A stretch of DNA of 64,000 nucleotides from positions 11,257 to 75,256 of the forward strand of contig CAZAQG010000001.1 of assembly GCA_964487445.1 (NCBI GenBank), in the 5' to 3' direction. A program made the position numbers and the translations under genes. Source of the stretch: BMS3Abin12 sp964487445. Its GTDB lineage: Bacteria > Pseudomonadota > Gammaproteobacteria > 21-64-14. The notes under the pieces are model-generated. The model saw only the letters and a program-made list of their open reading frames with translations. It made no database searches and had not been told where the DNA came from. Within the stretch, counting starts at the first letter, position 1, and each line of letters starts with the position of its first letter. Shown here one piece after another: positions 1 through 8,761 of this stretch.

Positions 1-270
1 CCGCGCCCACTCCGACCACGGTCGCCACTTCCCGTCGCGGACCTCGTAGATCGTGGTGCCCACGTCGCCGATCGCGTAGGCGGGCACCGGCAGCCGCCAC
101 TCGCGGATCGCCGCCTCAATGAGTGCGCGGTCGCGGCCGCTAACGTAGGCAAGGGTGATTTCCGGGCGGCGCGCCAGCTCGCGCAGCAGCGCCCGCGCGC
201 GCGGCGACTCCGACTCCGGGCCGTTGGGAATCAGGGTGCGATCCAGATCGCTGCACAGAAGAAGATTCAT
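1..270 (-). CDS. HAD-superfamily phosphatase, sucrose-phosphate-phosphatase-like (partial)
   Basis: Reads on the minus strand from ATG at 270 and runs off the window edge, so only the first 90 residues are seen. The N-terminus holds the HAD motif I (SDLDRTLI, residues 8-15), whose first Asp would be the nucleophile. Later come a VSGRD segment and IGDVGTTIYE, which resembles the substrate-domain region of the S6PP/Cof-type HAD-IIB family. Sucrose-6-phosphate phosphatase is the best guess. Mannosyl-3-phosphoglycerate or trehalose phosphatases are alternatives. It diverges from glycogen phosphorylase, which fits a carbohydrate storage or osmolyte role. No clear Shine-Dalgarno precedes the ATG, and a GC hairpin (282-300) lies just upstream. 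Confidence 0.6.
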   Translation of the reverse strand, partial: MNLLLCSDLDRTLIPNGPESESPRARALLRELARRPEITLAYVSGRDRALIEAAIREWRLPVPAYAIGDVGTTIYEVRDGKWRPWSEWAR

Positions 271-281
271 GAGATTCACGG

Positions 282-300
282 CGGCCCCCGCACGGGGGCC
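282..300. promoter_or_regulatory. GC hairpin in the leader of the HAD phosphatase gene
   Basis: A perfect 7-bp stem (GGCCCCC/GGGGGCC) with a 4-nt loop sits 12 nt upstream of the minus-strand ATG. A TATACT-like -10 element for the minus strand lies at 308-313, so the hairpin would be in the 5' leader. It may affect translation or early elongation. No -35 match was found, so the promoter call is weak. Confidence 0.3.
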
Positions 301-408
301 GTGTAGCAGTATAACAGTGGCGCCCCGGCTTTTGCGCAGGTGGGCATTCGAAAACCGTATGATCGGCATCGCCCCCGTGCGCACCGGGGCAGAGCCGCGG
401 AGATCCCG

Positions 409-2886
409 ATGAGGCCGACACCGAAGTGCGTACCCAAGCACGATTATCTGGGCCTGGACGGCGCATCCATCAAGCGCTCGCTGGCCAACCGGCTGATCTA
501 CTCGGTCGGCAAAGACCCCTGCACCGCCACCGACCGCGACTGGTTCTACACCCTGGCATACCTGGTCCGCGACCGGCTCATCGATCGCTGGATGGAGACC
601 CAGCGCTCCTATTACCGGGAGGACGCAAAACGCGTCTACTACCTGTCGCTGGAGTTCCTCATCGGGCGCAGTCTCGCCAACAGCATGCTGAACATGGACT
701 TCTACGAGGAATGCCGCAGCGCGGTCGAGGAGGTGTTCCTCGACCTGGGACGCATCGAGGCGCTGGAGACCGATGCGGGGCTCGGCAACGGCGGGCTCGG
801 ACGCCTCGCCGCCTGCCTCCTCGACTCCATGGCCACGCTGCACATCCCGGGCTACGGCTACGGCATCCGCTATGAATACGGCCTGTTCAAGCAGGCCATC
901 CGCGACGGACGCCAGATGGAGCACCCGGAGAACTGGCTGCGCTACGGCAACCCCTGGGAGTTCGCGCGTCCGGAGGTCCTCTACCTGATCCGCTTCGGCG
1001 GCCGCGTCGAGGCCTCGCACGACGCGGAAGGGCGGCTGCGCCATCGCTGGGCGGGCGCCGAGGAGGTCATGGCCATGGCCTACGACACCCCGATTCCCGG
1101 CTACCGGACCCACACCGTGAACAACCTGCGCCTGTGGTCGGCGCGCGCCTCGCGCGACTTCAACCTCCAGTACTTCAATGAGGGCGACTACATCGGCGCG
1201 CTCCAGGCCCAGATCGAATCCGAGAACCTCTCGCGGGTCCTGTACCCGGACGATACCAGCGCCAGCGGGCGCATGCTGCGCCTGAAGCAGGAGTATTTCT
1301 TCGTCAGCGCCTCGATGCAGGACATCCTGCGCCGCTTCCTCGAGCACCACGAGCGCCTGGAGGAACTCCCCGACAAGGCGGTGATCCAGCTCAACGACAC
1401 CCACCCCTCCATCGCGATCCCGGAACTGATGCGCCTGCTCCTGGACGAGTACCGGATGGAGTGGGACACGGCCTGGGACCTGACCACGCGCGTGTTCGCC
1501 TACACCAACCACACCCTGATGCCCGAGGCCCTGGAGACCTGGCCGGTGGCGCTGCTCGGCGACACGCTTCCGCGGCATCTACAGATCATCTTCGAGATCA
1601 ACCGCCGCTTCCTGGCCCAAGTCGCACAGCGCTGGCCCGGCGACAACGACCGGCTGCGCCGCATGTCGCTCATCGACGAGAAAAACGGGCGACGCGTACG
1701 GATGGCACACTTGGCGATCGTCGGCAGCCGGAAGGTCAACGGCGTCTCGCGCATCCACAGCGAGCTGATGACCCACACGGGGTTCGCGGACTTCGCCGCC
1801 CTGTGGCCGGACAAGTTCATCAACATCACCAACGGCGTGACCCCGCGCCGCTGGTTGCACCACGCCAACCCGTCGCTCACGCAACTGCTGATCCGGCACA
1901 TCGGGCACGGCTGGATCACCGACCTCGACCAGCTCTGCGCGCTCCGCCCGCTGGCCGCGGACCCCGAAGTACAGGACGCCTTTCGGGAGGTGAAGCACGC
2001 CAACAAGGCCCGCCTCGCGCGCCTGATCGACGAGCGGCTGGGGATCGCCGTCGACACCCGCTCGCTGTTCGACGTGCAGATCAAGCGCATGCACGAGTAC
2101 AAGCGCCAGCTCCTCAACGTGCTGCACGTGATCGCGCGCTACAACCGGCTGCGCGACGGGGCCGCGTCGGATGTGGTCCCGCGCACGGTGATCTTCAGCG
2201 GCAAGGCCGCCCCGGGCTACCGCATGGCGAAGCTCATCATCGAACTCATCCACGGCGTGGCGGACGTCGTGAACCGGGATCCGGCGGTCGGCGACCGGCT
2301 GCGGGTGGTGTTCATTCCCAACTATGACGTGACCACCGCCGAGGACATCATCCCCGCCGCGGAACTCTCGGAGCAGATCTCCACCGCCGGCACCGAGGCC
2401 TCCGGGACCGGCAATATGAAGCTCGCGCTGAACGGCGCACTCACCATCGGCACCCTGGACGGGGCGAATATCGAGATCGGCGAGGCGGTGGGCCGGGAGA
2501 ACCTCTTCATCTTCGGCCACTGCAGCGAAGAGGTGCAGGCCTTGCATCGCGAGGGCTACGATCCGACCGCCTGTCTTGCGCGCAGCCCGGAACTGGCGCG
2601 CGCCATGGGGATGATCGCCGGAGGCTTCTTCTCACCGGCCGCGCCGCGCCGCTTCCACCCGCTCGTGGAATCCCTGACCCGGGGCGGCGACACCTATCTG
2701 GTGCTCGCGGACTTCGACCCCTATCTGGAGGCCCAGGCGCGTGTCGACGCCCTGTACCGCGACCCCGCGGAGTGGAACCGCCGGGCGATCCTCAACGTCG
2801 CCGGCATGGGCCGCTTCTCCAGCGACCGCACGGTCCAGGACTACATCCGGGAGATCTGGGGGGTGCACCCCGTCGTCCACGATTGA
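409..2886 (+). CDS. glgP: Glycogen/maltodextrin phosphorylase
   Basis: Phosphorolyses alpha-1,4-glucans to glucose-1-phosphate (GT35 family, PLP-dependent, cytosolic). The 825-residue length is usual for bacterial GlgP. The hallmark PLP-site motif EASGTGNMK is present, with the Schiff-base Lys near residue 671, followed by NGALTIGTLDGANIEI. GNGGLGRLAAC near residue 125 is also a family signature. The reading frame is open back to 340, but ATG at 409 is preferred because a GCGGAGA ribosome-binding site ends 6 nt upstream and the protein then begins as family members do. It stands alone, divergent from the HAD phosphatase and convergent with rho. Confidence 0.96.
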   Translation: MRPTPKCVPKHDYLGLDGASIKRSLANRLIYSVGKDPCTATDRDWFYTLAYLVRDRLIDRWMETQRSYYREDAKRVYYLSLEFLIGRSLANSMLNMDFYEECRSAVEEVFLDLGRIEALETDAGLGNGGLGRLAACLLDSMATLHIPGYGYGIRYEYGLFKQAIRDGRQMEHPENWLRYGNPWEFARPEVLYLIRFGGRVEASHDAEGRLRHRWAGAEEVMAMAYDTPIPGYRTHTVNNLRLWSARASRDFNLQYFNEGDYIGALQAQIESENLSRVLYPDDTSASGRMLRLKQEYFFVSASMQDILRRFLEHHERLEELPDKAVIQLNDTHPSIAIPELMRLLLDEYRMEWDTAWDLTTRVFAYTNHTLMPEALETWPVALLGDTLPRHLQIIFEINRRFLAQVAQRWPGDNDRLRRMSLIDEKNGRRVRMAHLAIVGSRKVNGVSRIHSELMTHTGFADFAALWPDKFINITNGVTPRRWLHHANPSLTQLLIRHIGHGWITDLDQLCALRPLAADPEVQDAFREVKHANKARLARLIDERLGIAVDTRSLFDVQIKRMHEYKRQLLNVLHVIARYNRLRDGAASDVVPRTVIFSGKAAPGYRMAKLIIELIHGVADVVNRDPAVGDRLRVVFIPNYDVTTAEDIIPAAELSEQISTAGTEASGTGNMKLALNGALTIGTLDGANIEIGEAVGRENLFIFGHCSEEVQALHREGYDPTACLARSPELARAMGMIAGGFFSPAAPRRFHPLVESLTRGGDTYLVLADFDPYLEAQARVDALYRDPAEWNRRAILNVAGMGRFSSDRTVQDYIREIWGVHPVVHD

Positions 2887-2942
2887 GAGAGGGGGCCCCT
2901 GTCGTGGCGATGCGATCGGCGGCACGGCGCAATTCGCGACCG

Positions 2943-3095
2943 TGCCCATCCGACGTCGTCGAAATCCCGGGCGTTGTCGGCGGGGCTTGCCCCGCCCTAC
3001 AGGAGGATGCCGCCGCCCCGGTGGGTAAACCTTGCCCTACGCGCGCATCGGCGACCATGCCCACCCGTAGGGCCGGGCGCGCCCGGCCGGGGCCG
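2943..3095. repeat. GC-rich intergenic palindromic repeats (family A), glgP/rho
   Basis: Two palindromic units lie between the convergent glgP and rho genes: GGCGGGGC-TTG-CCCCGCC followed by CTAC near 2978-3000, and GTAGGGC followed by CCGGGCGCGCCCGG near 3069-3090. Each is preceded by a variant of 'tgcccatcc/atgcccaccc'. The same pattern recurs near 12.65-12.75 kb and 45.67-45.77 kb, also at convergent gene ends. Probably a REP-like dispersed repeat that can fold as a bidirectional hairpin. Confidence 0.6.
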
Positions 3096-3109
3096 CACTC
3101 GATGGCGCG

Positions 3110-4366
3110 CTACCGCCTCATGGAGTCGAAGAACCCGGCGTTGGTCTTGGTGGCCTTGAGCTTGTCGAGCATGAACTCCATGGCGGCGAGTTCATCCATC
3201 GGATGGAGCAGCTTGCGCAGGATCCACATCTTCTGCAGCTCCTCCGGATCGGTGAGCAGCTCCTCGCGCCGGGTACCGGAGCGGTTGATGTTGATCGCCG
3301 GGTAGACGCGCTTCTCGGAGATGCGCCGGTCGAGGTGGAGCTCCATGTTGCCGGTGCCCTTGAACTCCTCGTAGATCACGTCGTCCATGCGCGAGCCGGT
3401 TTCGATCAGCGCGGTGGCGAGGATCGTGAGGCTGCCCCCCTCCTCGATGTTGCGCGCGGCGCCGAAGAAACGTTTGGGCCGCTGCAGGGCGTTGGCATCG
3501 ACGCCGCCGGTGAGGACCTTCCCGGAGGCCGGGACCACGGTGTTGTAGGCGCGCGCCAGGCGGGTGATCGAATCCAACAGGATCACCACGTCGCGCTTGT
3601 GTTCGACCAGCCGCTTGGCCTTCTCGATCACCATCTCGGCGACCTGCACGTGGCGCGTCGCCGGCTCGTCGAAGGTGCTGGAGATGACCTCGCCGCGCAC
3701 CAGACGCCGCATCTCCGTGACCTCCTCGGGGCGCTCGTCGATGAGCAGCACCATGAGATGAATCTCCGGGTGATTGGCGGCGACCGACTGCGCGATATTC
3801 TGCAGTATCATCGTCTTGCCCGCCTTCGGCGGCGAGACGATCAGCCCGCGCTGACCCTTCCCCACGGGCGAGACGAGGTCGATGATGCGTGCGGTGATGT
3901 CCTCGGTACTGCCGTTTCCGCGCTCGAGCGTCATCCGCTCCGTAGCATGCAGGGGCGTGAGGTTCTCGAACAGGACCTTGTTCCTGGCGTTCTCCGGCGG
4001 CTCGAAGTTGATCTGAGCCACCTTGAGCATCGCGAAGTAGCGCTCGCCCTCCTTGGGGGGGCGGATGGTACCGGCGACGGTGTCGCCGGTACGCAGGCTG
4101 AAGCGCCGGATCTGGCTCGGGGAGACGTAGATGTCGTCGGGTCCCGCGAGATAGGAGCTGTCGGCCGAGCGCAGAAACCCGAAGCCGTCCTGGAGAATCT
4201 CCAGCACGCCGTCGCCGAAGATGTCCTCGCCGTTGCGCGCCTGGGACTTGAGGATCGCGAAGATGACGTCCTGTTTGCGAGAGCGCGCCATGCCTTCGAC
4301 GCCGAGGGATTGCGCGAGCTCGATGAGTTCCGATGCAGTCTTCTGTTTGAGTTCCGTAAGATTCAT
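3110..4366 (-). CDS. rho: Transcription termination factor Rho
   Basis: Hexameric RNA helicase that ends transcription at Rho-dependent sites. At 418 residues it matches E. coli Rho (419). The N-terminal Rho_N helical domain covers about 1-45, and the cold-shock-like RNA-binding domain about 50-125, containing the RNP-like GFGFLRS. The RecA-type ATPase follows, with Walker A PPKAGKT (179-185) and Walker B VMLLIDERPEEV. The Q-loop/R-loop region is intact. It lies downstream of trxA on the same strand with a 178-bp gap. The rhlB/trxA-rho neighbourhood is conserved in gammaproteobacteria. Confidence 0.98.
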   Translation of the reverse strand: MNLTELKQKTASELIELAQSLGVEGMARSRKQDVIFAILKSQARNGEDIFGDGVLEILQDGFGFLRSADSSYLAGPDDIYVSPSQIRRFSLRTGDTVAGTIRPPKEGERYFAMLKVAQINFEPPENARNKVLFENLTPLHATERMTLERGNGSTEDITARIIDLVSPVGKGQRGLIVSPPKAGKTMILQNIAQSVAANHPEIHLMVLLIDERPEEVTEMRRLVRGEVISSTFDEPATRHVQVAEMVIEKAKRLVEHKRDVVILLDSITRLARAYNTVVPASGKVLTGGVDANALQRPKRFFGAARNIEEGGSLTILATALIETGSRMDDVIYEEFKGTGNMELHLDRRISEKRVYPAININRSGTRREELLTDPEELQKMWILRKLLHPMDELAAMEFMLDKLKATKTNAGFFDSMRR

Positions 4367-4544
4367 ATCCGGGTGCCATTCGACCAGGGTCGGGCGGGTG
4401 CGAGGGAAACAAAAGGGTTTGGGAACGGTTGCGAAGCGGATCGGAGTACGGCCGACACGACGTGCGCCGGGCCGACCGTTCTTCGCCTGCGGACTCTATC
4501 ACCTCGCGCGATCCCGATCCAGGGATCCGACGCGTGCGGCGGGC

Positions 4545-4871
4545 TCACAGGTTGCTGTCCAGAAACGCGGCGAGTTGGGCCCGGGAGACCGCACCCACCT
4601 TGGTGGCCTCGACGTTGCCGTTCTTGAACAGCATCAGAGTCGGGATGCCGCGGATGCCGTACTTCGGCGGCGTGGCCGGGTTCTCATCGATATTGAGCTT
4701 GGCGATGCGTACCCTGCCGGCGTACTCCCCGGCGATCTCATCGAGGATCGGCGCGATCATCTTGCAGGGGCCGCACCACTCGGCCCAGTAGTCCACCAGG
4801 ACCGGGGTGCTGGACTTCAGGACTTCGTTCTCGAAACTGTCATCCGTCACATACACGATGTTCTCGCTCAC
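4545..4871 (-). CDS. trxA: Thioredoxin 1
   Basis: Cytosolic protein-disulfide reductase of 108 residues. The redox motif WCGPC is at residues 32-36, and the cis-Pro segment is RGIPTLMLF. It begins with GTG, supported by a GGAGG ribosome-binding site about 8 nt upstream. It is transcribed towards rho and divergent from rhlB, as in E. coli. The upstream 381 bp show no strong sigma-70 promoter to my eye. Confidence 0.97.
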   Translation of the reverse strand: MSENIVYVTDDSFENEVLKSSTPVLVDYWAEWCGPCKMIAPILDEIAGEYAGRVRIAKLNIDENPATPPKYGIRGIPTLMLFKNGNVEATKVGAVSRAQLAAFLDSNL

Positions 4872-5252
4872 GTCGTCTGCCTCCAGGATGCATTTTCGTC
4901 TTTTGCGACCTTACAAGGCGCACGCCAACCGGCGGAGCCGGTACTGCTCGGTAACTGTGAGGGATCGGAAACGGCGCTTCGTGCCACCCCCGGACCGCGC
5001 GGGACCTGAGACCGATCCCCCCGCCACGGAACGCGACCGCCCCGGTATAACCGCGCTCCGCGCTTCTCGGGCTACTCCGACAGTCCCTTGCCTGCGATGG
5101 GCCGATGTCCGAAGGGAGCGACTGCCCGGTGAATCCGGGCGCTGGACGGGGTTCTTGCTAAGGTCTTTTAGGATAGCGCGGTCCATTTCAACTCAAAGCC
5201 GTCGGTTTTTCAAGTCCACTCCTGACCCCAGTTGCGGTATGCTGTCGAACCT
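4872..5252. other. Intergenic region between divergent trxA and rhlB
   Basis: 381 bp without a convincing gene. It should hold the promoters of both genes, but I found no -35/-10 pair good enough to call. Short AT-rich patches occur at 4890-4915 and 5155-5215. A TATAAC-like hexamer lies near 5046. No repeat of either dispersed family is present. Confidence 0.5.
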
Positions 5253-6521
5253 ATGAGCCAGAACCCCTTGACGGATGTCCCATTCTCCCGCTTCGACCTG
5301 CCCGTTTCGATAGCTCAAGGCATTGAAAAAGCGGGGTTTGTATACTGCACCCCAATCCAGTCCCGAACCCTGCCCCTGGTCCTGGCCGGACGCGACGTGG
5401 CCGGCCAGGCGCAGACCGGAACCGGAAAAACGGCCGCGTTCCTGGTCGCTACACTGAACCATCTGCTGCGTCACCCGCGCACACAGCCGCCGGAATGCTC
5501 GCGCCCCCGCGCGTTGATCCTCGCACCCACACGGGAACTGGCGATCCAGATCCATCGCGATGCCGAGGTGCTCAACCGCCACTGCGGGCTGCATCTGGGC
5601 CTCGCCTACGGGGGCACCGGCTACGAAAGCCAACGCGAGGCCATCAAGGCCGGCGTGGATATCCTCATCGGGACGCCCGGACGCATCATCGATTACTTCA
5701 AGCAGCACGTGTTCGACCTCAAGGACGCCCAAGTGGTGGTGCTCGATGAGGCCGACCGCATGTTCGACCTGGGCTTCATCCGCGACATCCGCTTCCTGCT
5801 GCGCCACTGCCCGCCGCCGGAGCGGCGCCTGAGCCTGCTGTTCTCGGCGACCCTGTCCTTCCGGGTGATGGAACTGGCCTACGAGCACATGAACAACCCG
5901 GAGCTGGTGCAGGTGGAACCGGAGAAGCTCACGGTCGATCAGGTCCGCCAGTACGTCTATTACACCGCCAACGAGGACAAGATTCCGCTGCTGCTCGGCC
6001 TGCTGGGGCACATGGATCCGAGACGCAGCATCGTGTTCGTGAACACCAAGCGCGACGCGGAGCGCGTGGAGCGCTACCTGGAGGCCAACGGCTTCCACGC
6101 CGGGATGCTCTCCGGCGACGTCCCGCAGCAGAAGCGCCAGCACCTGCTGGCCCAATTCCTCGGCGGCAAGATCCCGGTACTGGTGGCCACCGACGTGGCG
6201 GCGCGCGGGCTGCATATCCCGGACGTCACCCACGTCTTCAACTTCGACCTGCCGCAGGATGCGGAGGACTATGTGCACCGCATCGGGCGCACCGCACGCC
6301 TCGGCGCCAAGGGCGACGCCATCAGCTTCGCCTGCGAGCGCTACGCCTACTCGCTGCCGGACATCGAGAACTACATCGGCCAGAAGATCCAGCGCGAGCC
6401 GGTCGAGCCGGCGCTGCTCGTAACCCCCATCGTCCCGGCACGTCGCGAACGGCGCCCGCACGAGGCGGGCCCGGGGGGCGCCCCGCAGCACCGGCGCCGG
6501 ACGCGCAGTTCCTCGGCCTGA
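5253..6521 (+). CDS. rhlB: DEAD-box ATP-dependent RNA helicase, RhlB-type
   Basis: RNA helicase of 422 residues. In E. coli RhlB partners RNase E in the degradosome. The Q motif lies near residues 29-36, motif I AQTGTGKT at 53-60 and motif Ia PTREL. The DEAD box is at 165-168, SAT is motif III and HRIGRTAR motif VI. A short basic C-terminal tail (about 395-422) follows. ATG at 5253 is preferred over the in-frame TTG at 5232, although neither has a clear ribosome-binding site. The adjacent divergent trxA-rho pair supports RhlB over other DEAD-box paralogues. Confidence 0.93.
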   Translation: MSQNPLTDVPFSRFDLPVSIAQGIEKAGFVYCTPIQSRTLPLVLAGRDVAGQAQTGTGKTAAFLVATLNHLLRHPRTQPPECSRPRALILAPTRELAIQIHRDAEVLNRHCGLHLGLAYGGTGYESQREAIKAGVDILIGTPGRIIDYFKQHVFDLKDAQVVVLDEADRMFDLGFIRDIRFLLRHCPPPERRLSLLFSATLSFRVMELAYEHMNNPELVQVEPEKLTVDQVRQYVYYTANEDKIPLLLGLLGHMDPRRSIVFVNTKRDAERVERYLEANGFHAGMLSGDVPQQKRQHLLAQFLGGKIPVLVATDVAARGLHIPDVTHVFNFDLPQDAEDYVHRIGRTARLGAKGDAISFACERYAYSLPDIENYIGQKIQREPVEPALLVTPIVPARRERRPHEAGPGGAPQHRRRTRSSSA

Positions 6522-6532
6522 GCACCGCCGCC

Positions 6533-7396
6533 GTGGTCCCCGTGTCGTGGAACGAGACGGTGCCGGACCTCCTGCGCCGGCTACAGGATGCGCGCCGGCT
6601 GCGGGCGGGGTTGAACCTGCTGCTGATCCTGGCCATCGCCCATGGGCTGGCGACCCTCACCTGGCTGCTGGCACCGGCGCCGCAATCCGCCCCTGCGCCG
6701 CGGACGGCGGCGGCTCCGACGGTCCGCGACCTGGGGCCGGACGCCGCGCGCATCGCGGCCCTGCACCTGTTCGGGGCCGCACCCCGGGAAGGCGCGGCGG
6801 GCGCCCCCATCAACGCCCCGGAGACCACCCTCAAGCTGGTGCTCAACGGGGTGCTCGCGGCCACCGACGTCCAGGCGGCGCGGGCGATCATCCGCACACC
6901 CGACGGCACCGAGAAACCCTACCGCGTGGGCGATCTCCTGCCCGGAAACGCGATCCTCAAGGAGATCTACCCGGACCGGGTGCTGCTCGAGCGCAACGGA
7001 CGCTACGAGACGCTGCCGTTGCCGCGCGGTCAGGGCGGGAACCTCGGCGCACCGGCGCGCACCGGGACCGGTCCGGCACTGGCACGCGAACTGCGCACCT
7101 ATCGCCGGCGACTGGTGTCCAATCCCGGCTCCGTATTCCGGTTGCTGCGCCTGATCCCCACCCGCCAGGACGGACAGTTCGTGGGCTTCCGCGTCTATCC
7201 CGCGCGCAACCGGGCGCTGTTCGCGCGCATCGGACTGCGGCCCGGAGATCTGGTCACCACGGTCAACGGCATCCCGCTCGACAACGCGCGCAACAGCATG
7301 CGCGCGCTGCAAGTGCTACGCAGCGCGAACTCGATCCGGCTCTCGGTACTGCGCGGCGGCCGACCGGTCAGCCTCAACCTCGATCTCAACCCGTAG
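6533..7396 (+). CDS. gspC: Type II secretion inner-membrane protein C (GspC-like)
   Basis: A 287-residue bitopic protein. A short cytoplasmic N-terminus is followed by one transmembrane segment (about 25-47), a Pro/Ala linker and the GspC homology region (about 65-170). That region contains the LHLFG motif, a 'KLVLNGVLA...ARAIIR' segment and 'YRVGD-LPG...I-PDRV-LERNGR-E'. A C-terminal PDZ domain occupies about 195-285. GspC links the inner-membrane platform to the secretin GspD. The start is uncertain: GTG at 6533 or at 6542. It follows rhlB by 11 nt. No gspD-N genes are next to it; gspA/gspB-like genes lie 2.5 kb away on the other strand. Confidence 0.85.
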   Translation: MVPVSWNETVPDLLRRLQDARRLRAGLNLLLILAIAHGLATLTWLLAPAPQSAPAPRTAAAPTVRDLGPDAARIAALHLFGAAPREGAAGAPINAPETTLKLVLNGVLAATDVQAARAIIRTPDGTEKPYRVGDLLPGNAILKEIYPDRVLLERNGRYETLPLPRGQGGNLGAPARTGTGPALARELRTYRRRLVSNPGSVFRLLRLIPTRQDGQFVGFRVYPARNRALFARIGLRPGDLVTTVNGIPLDNARNSMRALQVLRSANSIRLSVLRGGRPVSLNLDLNP

Positions 7397-7587
7397 GTGC
7401 AATCAGCCCTATTCCATAGCGTAGGGCACCGCTGCTCAATTTCTCGGCGCAGAGCGCCTGCAGATGGGTGACACCGCGGAGTGGTGCCACCAGCGAAGCG
7501 AATTGCGTCCTACGGGTGCTAAACTCGCAGGGCGGCAAGGCCGTCAACGCCTAGCAGCCTGTCGGAACCGATTCGGGAGGAGACGCC

Positions 7588-7767
7588 ATGCAACGCGCCA
7601 AACAGGACGCCCTGGAGACCATCGGCAAACTGCCCGACGACACCGACATGGACGAGATCATGTACCGGCTCTACGTGCTGGATAAGATCCGCAAGGGCCA
7701 GAAGGCCGTGGAACAGAGCCTCACCACGAGCAGCAAGGATTTGAAGCGCGAGATCGATTCATGGTGA
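7588..7767 (+). CDS. Antitoxin of a ParE/RelE-type module
   Basis: A 59-residue, highly charged, helix-prone protein with a strong GGGAGG ribosome-binding site 7 nt upstream of ATG at 7588. Its stop overlaps the ATG of the ParE-type toxin reading frame at 7761, the usual antitoxin-first arrangement. The composition (a DDTDMDEI segment and a Lys/Glu-rich C-terminus) fits the small antitoxins found beside ParE toxins. No DNA-binding fold is obvious. It is intact although its partner is frameshifted. Confidence 0.65.
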   Translation: MQRAKQDALETIGKLPDDTDMDEIMYRLYVLDKIRKGQKAVEQSLTTSSKDLKREIDSW

Positions 7768-8053
7768 TCTGGTCGGACACGGCCAAGGCTGATCTGCAAT
7801 CCATTCACGACTTCATCGCCCACGACTCCAGGCACTACGCCAAGCAGGTCGCCCAAGATATCGTGGCCAAGAGCGATGTCCTCAACGAACTGCCGCATAT
7901 GGGCCGGTGGTGCCGGAGTTCGGCAACAGGGCCATGCGCGAGCTCTCGCTCTACTCCTACCGCATCCTCTATGAGATCAAGGACCACGGCGTCTTCGTAC
8001 TGGCGGTGATCCACAAGCGACAGGATTTGCAGCCGGAGATGATCGGGCGTTAA
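7761..8053 (+). pseudogene. ParE-family toxin, frameshifted
   Basis: From ATG at 7761 the protein reads like a ParE/RelE toxin (IWSDTAKADLQSIHDFI..., about 49 residues). It then loses frame at about 7905-7910. Restoring one missing base there continues the family pattern (VVPEFGN, MRELSLYSYRILYEI, VFVLAVIHKRQDL) to a stop at 8051-8053. The intact product would be about 98 residues. The unshifted reading ends near 8009 in unrelated residues. It is either a true inactivating deletion or an assembly error in a G-rich run. Confidence 0.75.
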
Positions 8054-8166
8054 GACGCCGTCTCAGTCGGCACTGATGCTGGCCGCGGCCAAGCTGCGGC
8101 ACATCGCCTAGCTTCAGGGGGGCAGGCGCGTTAGCGACTGCATCTACTGGAAGCCATCGTTAGCTG

Positions 8167-8625
8167 CTAATTTGAAATTGATTTCAAGTGTTGTTGCCAT
8201 AATTTTTTGATGGTTACACCGTCTTCAGTACACCAGTGCGCAGGACCTCGAACAGAGCTACTGCTATAACCTTCTTTCTGAAGTAGATCCCTAGCCAGAT
8301 CGCTCATTGAGTATGATCCGCCCTGCCATTTCAGGGACGTACCATTAATCACGGCCCTGTATTGGGACAGCTTGTTATTTTGATAATCGACAAGAAACAC
8401 CGGTTGCCCTTCTTTCAATAGGCCGCTAGAGATCAGGACAGGTAAATTCGCTTTTGGCTGTTTTCTCCTTGATTTTCCAGCAGTTGTCTTGGATGGTGCT
8501 AGTTTTTTCGCAGGAGTATTAAGCCGAAATAGGCGCCGGAGTGTCAGGTTGGGGGTATCTACAAAAGCTAGTGCTTGGCTTTGAAGGTAGGCGAATACCT
8601 CATCATCAATCTCGATCTGTCTCAT
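8167..8625 (-). CDS. Hypothetical protein with SeqA-like N-terminus and RAMA-like C-terminus
   Basis: 152 residues, clearly AT-richer than its neighbours, suggesting horizontal transfer. Residues 1-35 (MRQIEIDDEVFAYLQSQ... LRRLF) resemble the N-terminal oligomerisation segment of SeqA (I-E-x-DDE-x-x-x-Y ... LRR). A basic Ser/Lys linker (about 40-65) follows. The C-terminal 80 residues (about 70-150) match the pattern of RAMA domains found in restriction- and methylase-associated proteins: 'G.L..GQPVFLV', 'W.GGSYSMSDLA..LL', 'SVRGPAHW..EDG..IK.LW'. The SeqA DNA-binding domain is absent. It probably binds DNA or regulates, but the function is unknown. AGAGGA lies 7-9 nt before the ATG, and a strong promoter with a palindrome is upstream. 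Confidence 0.7.
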   Translation of the reverse strand: MRQIEIDDEVFAYLQSQALAFVDTPNLTLRRLFRLNTPAKKLAPSKTTAGKSRRKQPKANLPVLISSGLLKEGQPVFLVDYQNNKLSQYRAVINGTSLKWQGGSYSMSDLARDLLQKEGYSSSSVRGPAHWCTEDGVTIKKLWQQHLKSISN

Positions 8626-8654
8626 GGTGCTATCCTCTGAGCATGCAGTTCATG

Positions 8655-8680
8655 TAAGAACAAGGATAGCGCTGTTCTTA
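8655..8680. promoter_or_regulatory. Palindromic operator TAAGAACA-N10-TGTTCTTA
   Basis: Perfect 8-bp inverted half-sites at 8655-8662 and 8673-8680. The 10-bp spacer contains the -10 hexamer of the minus-strand promoter (8663-8668). A bound dimer would block RNA polymerase, so autoregulation by the SeqA/RAMA-like protein or a linked repressor is likely. A related 'AATAAGAATAAGAG' tract lies at 8694-8706. Confidence 0.65.
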
Positions 8681-8690
8681 TTCCTGTCAA
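8663..8690 (-). promoter_or_regulatory. Sigma-70 promoter of the SeqA/RAMA-like gene
   Basis: On the minus strand a perfect -35 TTGACA (8685-8690) is followed by a 16-bp spacer and -10 TATCCT (8663-8668). Transcription would start near 8656, about 30 nt before the ATG at 8625. An AT-rich, UP-element-like stretch lies just upstream (8691-8715). Confidence 0.7.
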
Positions 8691-8761
8691 TAAATAAGAA
8701 TAAGAGCGTTTAGTCTTATGAGGGAATCCAAAGACCGGGCGGTCGCCGTAGAACGCACGCC

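Noticed and set aside
4363..4548. Rho leader peptide-like short frame between trxA and rho
   Set aside because: The minus-strand frame overlaps both gene ends, lacks a ribosome-binding site and shows no conserved sequence.
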